From Selaginella moellendorffii (taxonomy: Eukaryota; Streptophyta; Lycopodiopsida; Selaginellales; Selaginellaceae), in assembly GCF_000143415.4 (NCBI RefSeq), contig NW_003314268.1, forward strand, positions 832,336 to 896,335: a stretch of DNA of 64,000 nucleotides, given 5' to 3'. The notes beneath the pieces were generated by a model that was given only the letters and a program-made list of their open reading frames with translations, did not search any database and was not told the DNA's origin. Position numbers and translations under genes: made by a program. Below, piece after piece: positions 1-8,983 of this stretch (positions are counted from its first letter, which is position 1; each line of letters opens with the position of its first letter).

Positions 1-17
1 ATACCAAGGGGGCCATA

Positions 18-2037
18 TTGGAAGATGTGAATCGGGAACTCCAGAGTAATGGCTACAGGAAGCTGAGCCAGTCTAGATTTAGTAGATTGTGGAGCAACAG
101 GTTCAGGGATGTGAGTATAGGAAAGTACTCCAGCTTTTCAAAGTGTGACGAGTGCACTGCTATCAAAATGGCTTTGTCGAAGAATTCTTGCAGCGCTCAA
201 GAGCGAGAGACGTTGGTTAGAAGGCGGCTCGACCACAACATCGAGCAGAGAAGCTGCAGGACTGCATATTATCATAACAGGATTCTCTCCATGGAGAGAC
301 CTGACTCTTACCTCTGCATCATCCACGACAAAATGGATCAGAAAAAGACGTGCTTACCTCGACTCAATCCTGCCCCCAAGGCAATCTCTTCATCCATGCA
401 GCTGCCTGTGTCTCTGTTTGGCATAATCGCTCATGGGCATGGTGCCCAGAACTATGGGAACTTCTTTGTGCCTCTATGGGGTGGCGGGGGTGCAAACATG
501 ATGATTGCGTCCTTAGCAAAACACTTAAGGTCTCTGCAAAGTGCGCAGACTGAGCTGAACGGCCAACCCTTGCATAAGGCCCTTGTCGATCGAACCCCAT
601 ACAGGGTTCAGCTGGAGGAGGAGCAAAGGCTTGCAGTATCGCGTGGGGACCCATGCCATCCTAGTGAATATGTTGGCCGTCAGATTGTAGGGTTATCACG
701 TGAGGCCTCATGCCATTACGACGAGGCTGGTCGCCCGGTGAATGCACAGCCTCATCCAAACGAAGCAGAATCTCAAGGAAGTTCTTGCGGCCGATGTGGC
801 CTTCCACCCCATCTTCTGCTCCAAACAGACAATGCTGGCAGTGAGAACAAAAACATGTACGTCTTCGCGTACTTGGCGATGCTTGTTGCCAAAGGCATAT
901 TTGAAACGGTTACACTTGGCTTTCTCATGGTTGGGCACACTCATGAAGACGTCGATGCCATGTTCAGTCACCTGGCAGAGTCCCTCCGGCGATCCAATGT
1001 CCTCACCCTCCCACAACTCTACGATGAATTCCAAAATTGCATCAAAGGCACTGTTGAAGCTGCACTTGTGACAGAGGTTCCAGACTTTAAGGGGTTTGTA
1101 AGAGGCTACATCAGGGACGGATCCGAAACGCTGATTGGCCACTCCAAGCCTCTTCAGTTTCATTTCAGCATGCGTGACGGTGCTCCAGTGATGAGGTACA
1201 AGATGAGAGAATGGGACACAGTGTGGCTGCCAGTGGATGGCATTGAACTCTTCAAGAGAGATCCCATAATTGGGGAACCTATGATTCCTCAGGGTTCCCC
1301 ACGGCCGATGCACCCGGATGGACTCAAAGACCAGGAAAGTATAGTGGCCGGGATTAGACAGCATATTGCCTTCTGGAAGAGGGGGTTGGTGTTTGGTGGA
1401 GAATCCTATTTTAAGAGGTGCAAGCCTTTGCTCGAATACTGGGAGAAGATTATATCTGCTATCCAAAATGGGCCGGTTGTATATGAAGAATTGGAAGAGT
1501 CCTTTTGGCCAGAACCCAGAGCACCAGATAGTAGCGGAACAATGTCCTCTGGAAATGCAGTGACAGATAACGATGTTGAGGATCACTATTGTGGGCCGAG
1601 GAACAAGAAGCCGGATTCAGCATTCAATCCAGTACAGGTCTGCAAAGGAATGGTCGTGCTTGTCAGACCCAGTAATAAAAAACAAATGATATGGGTGGGG
1701 CGCTGCATCACTGATGCAGAGGAGGACGCGGAAACTAACTCCTTCAATGTAACTGTGGAGTGGTTCAAGCCAAGTTCCGGATATACGAAGGATTGCCTAG
1801 AAAAGAGATGGGTGCTGAATCCAAGGGATCCCAGCATGAGCATATCGGTGGATAATGTTGTGCATGGTTGGATGCGGAAGCAGAGTGCCACCATCACCTT
1901 GCCAGACCATGCAAGAGATGCAGCAAGAGCATTCATAACCCGGGTTCAAGGTGAGATTCATTAATATTCCTTTACTAAGTTTCTAATGTATTTTATTTCA
2001 AGGTGAACAATCCGAATCTGAATCAGAGGAGGCGTGA
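18..2037 (+). CDS. DUF7869-like (transposase-related) protein, 5' partial
   Basis: The frame is open from the window edge, so the 5' end is missing; base 18 is a TTG, not a credible start, and the first in-frame ATG is near residue 50. About 645 residues are read. A CxxC pair (CDEC) lies near residues 43-46. The motif DNAGSENKN follows near residue 271, then a hydrophobic stretch and VGHTHEDVD near 305-313. This D...NK / GHTHxDxD pattern is what I know from DUF7869 proteins, a plant and animal family with a presumed RNase H/DDE-like fold often found in repeats. The reading frame can end unspliced at 1964. Alternatively a 52-nt GT-AG intron (1951-2002) can be removed, giving an acidic tail ending at 2037. 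No terminal repeats were recognised, so a host gene or a DNA transposon are both possible. The family name is from memory of motifs; function is inferred. Confidence 0.6.
1951..2002 (+). other. putative 52-nt intron in the DUF7869-like gene
   Basis: Donor CAAG|GTGAGA and acceptor TTTCAAG|GTGAAC are visible, with an AT-rich interior. Splicing keeps the frame and replaces the short unspliced end by 11 residues rich in Glu and Ser. The length fits the other tiny introns in this window. Retention is equally readable, so use of the intron is inferred. Confidence 0.5.
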
Positions 2038-2667
2038 TGGCATGGCGTGATGGTGTGAGGCGTGACACCAAAAAGGAGGTGTCCACTAGCGCTTAGGTTT
2101 ATAATGGCGTGTGCCCTCAGGCCTTTTACTAAATCACCTTTGAAAGAAATGCAAGCCTCTATGTCGTAAAAAAAAGGTACTAGAGAAATTCCTTAATAAT
2201 ATGAATGTTATTTAGTTTCATGAAAATACACTAAGGGTCAAATGAGTTAAATGACTTCTCCAGACTAGCAATGCCTCTTGCTACACCTTCACAATTAGAT
2301 TCGTTAGAAAAAGATAACATTGAATAATATCTAAATGTTCTCACCATTAAGTTATATGTCTGGCTAATAGGAATGACGTTCATCTTGGAAAGCTCACCAC
2401 ACGCTCAATGAACAAACAAATAGTGTGTGCGCGCATGCCATCGCTCTTCTTTAGCTTCAGATTCGGCTTGTTCACCTTGACAATGAGATTTTTTATACAA
2501 CCAGATGGACTCAGTCTGGACACAAAGTCACCGCGCTAGTCACCATGCCCCAGATATGTCTAGCCCCTGGACAAAAAACATATAATTTCACGTCATTTTC
2601 AAATACTTGAAAATTTGTACCTAGTCCCATTTTACTGAATAAATCCCACTTTAACGAAATAGAGCTT
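2038..2667. other. non-coding spacer with inverted copy of the preceding splice junction
   Basis: No ORF of note. At 2456-2480 lies the reverse complement, 24 of 25 bases, of 1998-2022, the intron-exon junction of the gene just upstream. The rest is AT-rich with no recognised repeat. Confidence 0.5.
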
Positions 2668-5024
2668 CTATACGCGAAGCTTGAGAAATGTTCCTTTGAT
2701 CAGCAATCTGTGGAGTTCCTTGGGTACATTGTCACTCCTGACGGTATCACGATGGATCCTGCCAAAGTCAAGACTATTCTCGAATGGGAGCCTCCACAAT
2801 TAATGTCGGACGTTCAGGTTTTCCTTGGCTTCGCCAACTTCTACCGCAAATTCATTGATCACTACTCTGACATTGTCCTTCCTCTCACATATCTCACTCG
2901 CAAGGATGTTCCCTTCTCTTGGTCTGCTGCTGCCCAGCAGGCCTTCGACACACTCAAGGCGGCCTTCAGTTTTGCTCCTGTCTTGATCCATGCTGATTCC
3001 TCATAACCTTTCTTCATTGAGGCTGACGCCTCTGACTTTGCCATTGGTGCTGTGCTGTCTCAACTCGGAGCGGATCACGAACTTCATCCGGTCGCTTTCC
3101 ATTCTCAGAAATTCCAGCCTGCGGAGATCAACTACGAAATCCACGACAAGGAGCTCCTTGCCATCGTGGATTCCTTTGGAGAGTGGCGCCGTTTCTTGGA
3201 GGGGGTGAGCCATCAAACAACAGTCTGGACGGATCACAAAAATCTCGAGTACTTTGCCACTTCCCGAGTTTTAAGCCGTCGTCAAGCAAGGTGGGCACAA
3301 TTCCTAAGTCGGTTTGACTTTGTTATCAAGTACAGACCTGGAAAGTTTCAAGGCCTTTCTAATGCTCTTTCAAGGCGCTCCTATCTCAGTCTTAGGCCTG
3401 GTTATCCTGCCTTCGATCAACAGGATCAAGTTATCCTCGATCCTAATCGGCTTCAAGTTATGGCAATTTCCCTGGCCCCTCAGGACTCCTCCTTGATGGA
3501 TGCAATCAGAAACGATCTTCAATCCAATGATCTCGCTAGCGAGATTTTCCTCCATCTTCAGGCTAGACACCCAGTGACTCCCGACTGCCGGCGATTTGAC
3601 GAGTTTGAGTTCTTAGATGGTTTATTGTACCGTGGGGAGCAACTTTACGTTCCTGAAGGTGATGCTCGAAGGTTGGTCCTGATGGCGTGCCACAATAGCC
3701 CGACTACTGGTCACTTCGGCATTGCGATAACCTATGAGCTAGTTGCATGGGACTTTTGGTGGCCTCACATGGACGACTACATCAAAGCTTTTGTTACCTC
3801 TTGTGACACTTGTGCCCAGAATAAGGTACCTCGCCACCTTCCTTCAAGTTTGCTTCGTTCCCTTCCGGTCCCTTCAGGTCCTTGGGAATCCATCTCCATG
3901 GATTTCTTGAGTGATCTTCCGAGTTCTAGAGGCTTCAACAGCATTTTAGTCATGGTGGATCGCTTCACAAAGATGGCGCACTTCTTGCCATGTACCAAGG
4001 AGTTTTCGCACGAGGACATGGCAAAACTGGTATTCAGGGAAATTTTCTGACTTCATGGGATTCCTACAGATGTGGTTTCGGATCGGGGGCCTCAGTTCAT
4101 CTCTCATTTCTGGCAATGGTTTTTGCAACTGCTTGGAGTGAAGGCCAACCTCTCTTCGGCATATCATCCTCAAACTGATGGGCAGTCCGAGCGAACGATT
4201 CAGACGTTGGAACAATTCTTGAGGTGCTTCATCAACTATCATCAGGATAACTGATTCGATATCCTTCCTCTTGCTGAGTTCTCCTATAACAACTCTGTTC
4301 ACTCCTCTCTTCGAGTTTCCCCCTTCTTTGCAAACTCTGGCCGAAATCCCTGATTCAATCTCTCACTTCCTTCTCCATCTGAATCCTCTCGTTCAAATCC
4401 CCGCTTTGAGGCATTTATCTCCAACCTCCAGGAAATCCACAACTCCATCTCCTTCCACCTCCATCGTGCTCAGGAATCTCATAAAACATTTGCCAATGTC
4501 CATCGTCAGGATTGTCCCCCTTACAATATCGGGGATAAAGTCTGGCTCCTCAGGCGAAATATCTCCACCACCAGGCCCTGTCCAAAACTCAATTTCAAAC
4601 GCCTTGATCCTTTCCCTATCACTGCCATCATTAATCCTGTCACTTATCGCCTTGCACTTCCCTCCTCATATCAAATTCACCCCGTTTTTCACTCCTCTCT
4701 CCTTGAGCCTTATATTCTCAGTCCTATTCCAAATTGGGTCATTCCTCTACCTCCACCAGTGCAGCTCGAGGATGGGTCTGAGTACGAGGTTCAGGACATC
4801 CTTGATTCCAAGATTTCACGGTCTAAACTCTACTATCTGGTGGACTGGAACGCACTTGGGAACCTGCGGACAACCTGATTCATTCTCCTGACCTTGTTCA
4901 GGACTTCCCCTGCCGCTATCCTTCTCGTCCCAGTCCTCATTCTTTTTCTCCATCTCCCATCCCTCGCCGCTCATCTCATCCTCCTCTTCGTTCTCGTTCA
5001 CATCCTCGTTCCACTCGTTCTTGA
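2668..5024 (+). pseudogene. chromovirus (Ty3/gypsy) pol: RT end, RNase H, integrase, chromodomain
   Basis: The 5' end is missing: gag, protease and the YxDD core of reverse transcriptase are absent. Domains in order are the RT thumb/connection (EFLGYIVTPDG, FLGFANFYRKFI), RNase H (IEADASDFAIGAVLSQ, YEIHDKELLAIV), and the integrase HHCC finger (H in ACHNSPTTGHFG, CDTC). The DDE core follows, with [16 protein letters not shown] and GQSERTIQ. Next are an integrase C-terminus and a chromodomain (YEVQDILDS, YYLVDWN) near 4785-4860. The frame is interrupted by stops at about 3004, 4048 and 4252, and the last part is in a shifted frame, so no functional polyprotein is encoded. The tail stops at 5022-5024, directly before a purine tract. 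Chromodomain presence places it among chromoviruses; a finer clade (for example Tcn1-like) cannot be decided by eye. Confidence 0.9.
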
Positions 5025-5035
5025 GGAGGGGGTGT

Positions 5036-5396
5036 TGTTAGGAATCCCCCAATTCTTGCCACATTCTTGACTCTCGCCGGATTCCTGACCTGCAGACCAC
5101 ATTCCTGACTCTCGAGACACTTCCCTATTCCTGACTCTCGAGACACTTCCCGATTCTTGAGTCTCGAGCCACATTCCTGATGATGATGTGGCGCCTCCTC
5201 GACCTCAGCTATATTTAGGCCGTCCTCGATCCAAGAGTGGTGAAGCTTCATCAACCTATAGTATATATAGGTTAGCTTTGTTCCATTTCTCCACAATCTA
5301 AATCAATGCCAGTCTAAGGCCTCTTCTTTGTTTCCACTAGCTTTTCTCTTTGTCTTTTTGCATTTTCCAGTCTTGATCTTGTCAGGGGTCTTGACA
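5036..5396 (+). repeat. 3' LTR of the chromovirus (361 bp)
   Basis: It begins TGTTAGGAATCC right after a polypurine tract (GAGGAGGGGG, ending near 5032) and ends GGGTCTTGACA. It contains repeated 'ATTCCTGACTCTCGAGACAC' style units near 5080-5175. A reverse-oriented copy occurs at 45702-46060, which confirms both boundaries. Confidence 0.8.
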
Positions 5397-6511
5397 GTTT
5401 TGACCCTTTATCCTATAGTGATTTACCATAGGATAACACCACAAAGCAGAACCTAAATCCTTTTTGTGCCACGTGAAAGATGCCACGTGTCACATGCCAC
5501 ATGTCCATGCCACGTATCCATAGGAACCCGAGGTTCAGCGCCTTGGGGAAGGAACAGTGCCAAACTCCCAAGCGTGGAGCCAAAGAGTGATGGAACCGAT
5601 CCACGGAGCAACTCCTGAGCATAAAGCCCAAGGAGCAAAGGGATAGAAGCCCGGAGCGACTTGGAACAGTCCTAGAGTAACCAACATTCCAATGCCAGGA
5701 CTAGCACACAAAACGGAGCCAAACGGAGTCTGGCGCTATTTCGGCATACCGGTGGCCTAACTCGAGAACATGGGTACTCCCCTAGCTGGAACTTGGGCTT
5801 AGACCCAAGCTGGATGCAGAACAAGGATAGGCACGCAAGCGGGAGCTAGACTATGCCTCAGGTTGGTCGGCCATGCCCGACCTACCCCCTATCCCTACTA
5901 TACATTTGGAGCCCCCATAGCCCCCCCCCCCCCCCTTGAGGAACGCACGTTTTGGGCTTTCACCCCAAGCCTCCCTTAGTATCAGGAGTTAGTCTCTGGG
6001 ACAAGCTCGAAACTTACTAAATATGGAATGTCCCTAGATTGTGAATTTGGACATAGGACAAACACCATTGTGTTCAGACCGATCTCTACATTCCGTAGAT
6101 ATGCCAAATGAGCAAATCTGGACACTTTCCATAAATAGCATTTGGGATCGAAATGAGACTAACACAAAGGGCATGATAGCGAGGGTGTTTAGCAGACACG
6201 GTAAGCTATCATCTAGCGATATTGAGGGACCAATCTCAATATCACGGGGGTTCCCAAAACTAGCAAGTGCAAATCAACGAATGAGTTTCTCTAACCAGGT
6301 CAAGTATGCTTGACAAATAGCACGTAGGAATTCCATCCTTATGCCCATCTGGTCAAGTGCACACACAAAGACCAGTTTCTTAACTAGCTTAGGCGGAGAC
6401 TGATAATAGGTCCAGCAATACCGACCTCCTACCATCGTGGCAGTAAGGTAAGAGTGTCCGTAAGGACTAGTTGACAAGTAACTTTCGATACCCAAAGTCA
6501 CATTCGCGACA
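5397..6511 (-). repeat. LTR of family A, reverse orientation, lacking its terminal 13 bp
   Basis: It matches the reverse complement of the 1150-bp LTRs at 7821 and 13959 over its whole length, including the poly-G tract (here poly-C near 5921-5936), the ACGTG array and the TATCCTATNG hairpin. It ends CGCGACA at 6511, the complement of the LTR start. The other end lacks the 13 terminal bases TGTAGCGCACGTG and directly abuts the chromovirus LTR. No target duplication is visible. Confidence 0.8.
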
Positions 6512-6559
6512 ACAACTATGGATGGAAAGGGATTAGATAGAGACTGAAAAAGGGATATT

Positions 6560-6925
6560 AAAAAAAGGGTGTTTTCTATGTTTTTAGGCATCCTAAAGAT
6601 GCTAAAATGTGGTCATAAGATGACCACTCATGGACAGATTGCCCAATCTTTGGGAGACAACATTGTGGTATAGGTGGTCCTAGGCTACCAATTAAATAAA
6701 GATGAATGGATATAGCCTTAGTATAATAGGATGATATGTTATTGGTATCTTTAGGTGTTTATCGTGGGATTAGACATTTGGAGCATTTGGACCAAGTGCA
6801 AAAGTTGAGTGGCATACAAGTCATTCATGAGGCTAGTAAGTCCTTAAAATGGGAATAAAATTTATAAAAATGGTGAGTGAAACTCCTCCAAATGGTCAAA
6901 TGTGTGGTTAAGTGATTTAGTTGCT
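6560..6925 (+). repeat. diverged LTR fragment of family C
   Basis: It matches the reverse complement of 38761-39130 (family C LTR) with many substitutions, for example GCATCCTAAAGATGCTAAAA and TTTGGACCAAGTGCAAAAG. It contains only the distal third of the LTR. Confidence 0.7.
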
Positions 6926-6949
6926 TACATAAGAAGGATGTTCTAAATA

Positions 6950-7515
6950 TTACTTTCTATAACCCATTTAATTTATATGAATTTTTTATGATGCTGTATA
7001 GATTGAATAATTCTTTGGAGACTTTTTGGATGATATTCTTTACAATATGTTAAAGGTGACTATTAATTTCATTGATAATGTCTTGATCCACTTTAAGGGG
7101 ACATAGGAGGAACACACTTGTGATGTTTGTAAAACATTGGGATCAGCTATAGGAAGTTAATTTGACATTAATACGGTTAAAATGCATATATCTTGAGTAT
7201 TATATTTTTCATGGAAATTTACAAATTGATTCTGACATACTTGTGGATGTTATGAAGTTTTCTACTCCAAAGTGCGTGAACAACATGCAACACTTTCTTG
7301 GCAAGGTGCAATATCTTTTTCATGTTATTGTCTTTTTTTATCATTGCAAGCATTAATGAAGTTGTTCATATTATTTTTCATCTAATTTGGGATTGTGAAC
7401 AGGCATTCGTAGATCTCAAAGATGTGTTGACAATTTTTCTAGTTTTTGAGTATTTTAACTACACTCAACCTTTTGTAAATGCTTTTGATATTATCTCAAA
7501 GGTGTGTTGTTGCTA
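6950..7515 (+). pseudogene. ancient gypsy reverse transcriptase / RNase H remnant
   Basis: Three-frame reading shows a decayed RT core. 'FIDNVLIHFKG' near 7069-7100 stands where YxDDILIxS would be, and a later segment FLGKVQYL near 7285-7320 matches the FLGLxxYYR region. WDCEQAFVDLKDVL (about 7390-7430) matches the start of the RNase H connection. Many stops and indels are present. It is far older than the chromovirus at 2.7-5.4 kb. Confidence 0.65.
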
Positions 7516-7708
7516 AAGAGCATGATTGTATTTGGCAAATATAATTCTATTGTGTATATTAGCCATATGTTGCAACTAATGGAGGTGAACTACTCCATGA
7601 TAACAAAAGTTTCAAAAAGATTTATGCGTATTTACATAGTTTTTAGACATTGCTAAAAAATGATTATGTTGCAGTCTTTTCATTATTAAAGTGGAAGAAT
7701 TTTGCTAG
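7516..7708. other. degraded retroelement flank
   Basis: Low-complexity, AT-rich sequence. It is probably the decayed continuation of the upstream pol remnant. Nothing definite is seen. Confidence 0.3.
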
Positions 7709-7820
7709 TGTAGTGCATGTGATCATGGGATGAAATTTGGATATATTGTTATTGTGGATTTTTGGAACTTTCAAGAATAAATAAGGATAAAATAGCCACT
7801 AAGGGTTCTCTCATCCTTTT
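7709..7820 (+). repeat. TRIM LTR, left part (split by the family A insertion)
   Basis: It begins TGTAGTGCATGTGATCATG and continues with GATAAAATAGCCACTAAGGG, matching the 162-bp LTRs at 63467 and (reverse) 42891. It is interrupted at 7820 by a family A LTR and resumes at 15114 (CCAGTTGGTTTAAGGGGAGA). It is preceded by GCTAG. Confidence 0.75.
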
Positions 7821-8835
7821 TGTCGCGCATGTGACTTCGGGTATCGAAAGTTACCTATTGGCTAGTCCTTACGGACACTCTTACCTTACTGCCACGATGG
7901 CAGGAGGTCGGTATTGCTGGACCCGTTATCAGTTTCCACCTAAGCTAGTTGAGAAACTGGTCATCACATGTGCACTTAGACCGGAAGGGCACTAAGGAAG
8001 GAAATCCTAAGTTGTCATTTAGTCAAGCAGACTTGACACGGTGATGAGAAACTCATGATGTTGGCTTGCACTTGCTAGTGTTAGGAACCCCCGCGATATT
8101 GAGATTGGTCCCTCAATATTCGCTAGATGATAGCTTACCGTGTCTGCCAAACACCCTCGCTATCATGCCCTTTGTGTTAGTCTCATTTTAGTCCCAAATG
8201 CTATTTATGGAAAGTGTCCAGATTTGCTCATTTGGCATATCTACAGAATGTAGAGATCGGCCTGAACACAATGGTGTTCGTCCCGTGTCCAAATTCGCAT
8301 TCTAAGGACATTCCATATTTAGTAAGTTTCGAGCTTGTCCCAGAGACTAACTCCTGGTACTAAGGGAGGCTTGGGGTGAAAGCCCAAAGCGTGTGTTCCT
8401 CAAGGGGGGGGGGCTATGGGGGGTTCCAAATGTATAGTAGGGATAGTGGGTAGGTCGGGCATGGCCGACCAACCTGAGGCATAGTCTAGCTCCCGCTTGC
8501 GTGCTTGTCCTTGTTCTGCGTCCGGCTTGGGTCTAAGCCCAAGTTCCATTCCATGCTAGCTGGTGGAGTACCCATATCCTCACGTTAGGCCACCGGTATG
8601 CTGAAATAGCGCCAGACTCCGTTTGGCTCCGTTTTGCGTGCTGGTCCTGGCATTGGTATGCTGGTTGCTCCAGGACTGTTCCAAGTCGCTCCGGGCTCTT
8701 GTCCCTTCGCTCCTTGGGCTATATGCTCAGGAGTTGCTCCGTGGTCCGGTTCCATCACTCCTTGGCGTCACGCTTGGGAGTTTGGCACCGTTCGTTCGTT
8801 CAGTGGCTCAAGGCCCTGAACCTTGGGTTCCTGTG

Positions 8836-8888
8836 GACACGTGGCATGGACACGTGGCATGTGACACATGGCATCTGTCACATGGCAC
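8836..8888 (+). promoter_or_regulatory. G-box/ABRE-like array in the family A LTR
   Basis: Two perfect ACACGTGGCATG-type units are followed by ACACATGGCAT and a further CACATGGCA. CACGTGGC is the classic plant G-box/ABRE core bound by bZIP and bHLH factors. The array recurs in the 3' LTR near 14974-15026 and in the copies near 5468-5516 (reverse) and 16637-16682. Binding is inferred. Confidence 0.5.
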
Positions 8889-8918
8889 AAAGAGGGTTTA
8901 GGTTCCGCTTCGTGGTGT

Positions 8919-8945
8919 TATCCTATGGTAAATCACCATAGGATA
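8919..8945. other. conserved hairpin near the LTR end
   Basis: TATCCTATGG and CCATAGGATA form a perfect 10-bp stem around a 7-base loop, 25 bp before the LTR end. It is also present near 5410-5436, 15057-15083 and 16709-16735, with single changes. Its role is unknown; an RNA 3'-end or dimerisation signal is possible. Confidence 0.55.
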
Positions 8946-8972
8946 AAGGGTCAAAACCACGTGCGCTACATT

Positions 8973-8983
8973 TGGTATCAGAG
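8973..8983 (+). other. primer-binding site of family A
   Basis: TGGTATCAGAG begins two bases after the LTR. It is complementary to the 3' end of plant initiator methionine tRNA, the usual primer of plant LTR elements. Confidence 0.85.

Larger units (their letters stand above)
7821..8970 (+). repeat. 5' LTR of family A element
   Basis: It starts TGTCGCGCATGTGACTTCGG and ends CACGTGCGCTACA. Inside are a conserved GGTGAAAGCCCAAAGCG block, a run of nine to ten G near 8404-8413, a GTTCCAAATGTATAGTAGGG block, an ACGTG array and a short hairpin. The promoter should lie here, but I cannot fix a transcription start. Confidence 0.92.

Noticed and set aside
708-1586. 292-codon minus-strand ORF opposite the DUF7869-like gene
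   Set aside because: The sense strand carries recognisable conserved motifs over the same bases. The antisense frame shows no domain and starts and ends within the gene.
4271-4891. 206-codon plus-strand ORF rich in Ser, Leu and Pro
   Set aside because: It lies in a different frame over integrase C-terminus and chromodomain sequence, which reads sensibly in the neighbouring frame. It is a shadow frame.
8623-8941. Overlapping 61-92 codon ORFs inside the family A LTR (also 14772-15079)
   Set aside because: They recur only because the LTR recurs, lack known domains, and are broken in the older copies at 5397 and 15613.
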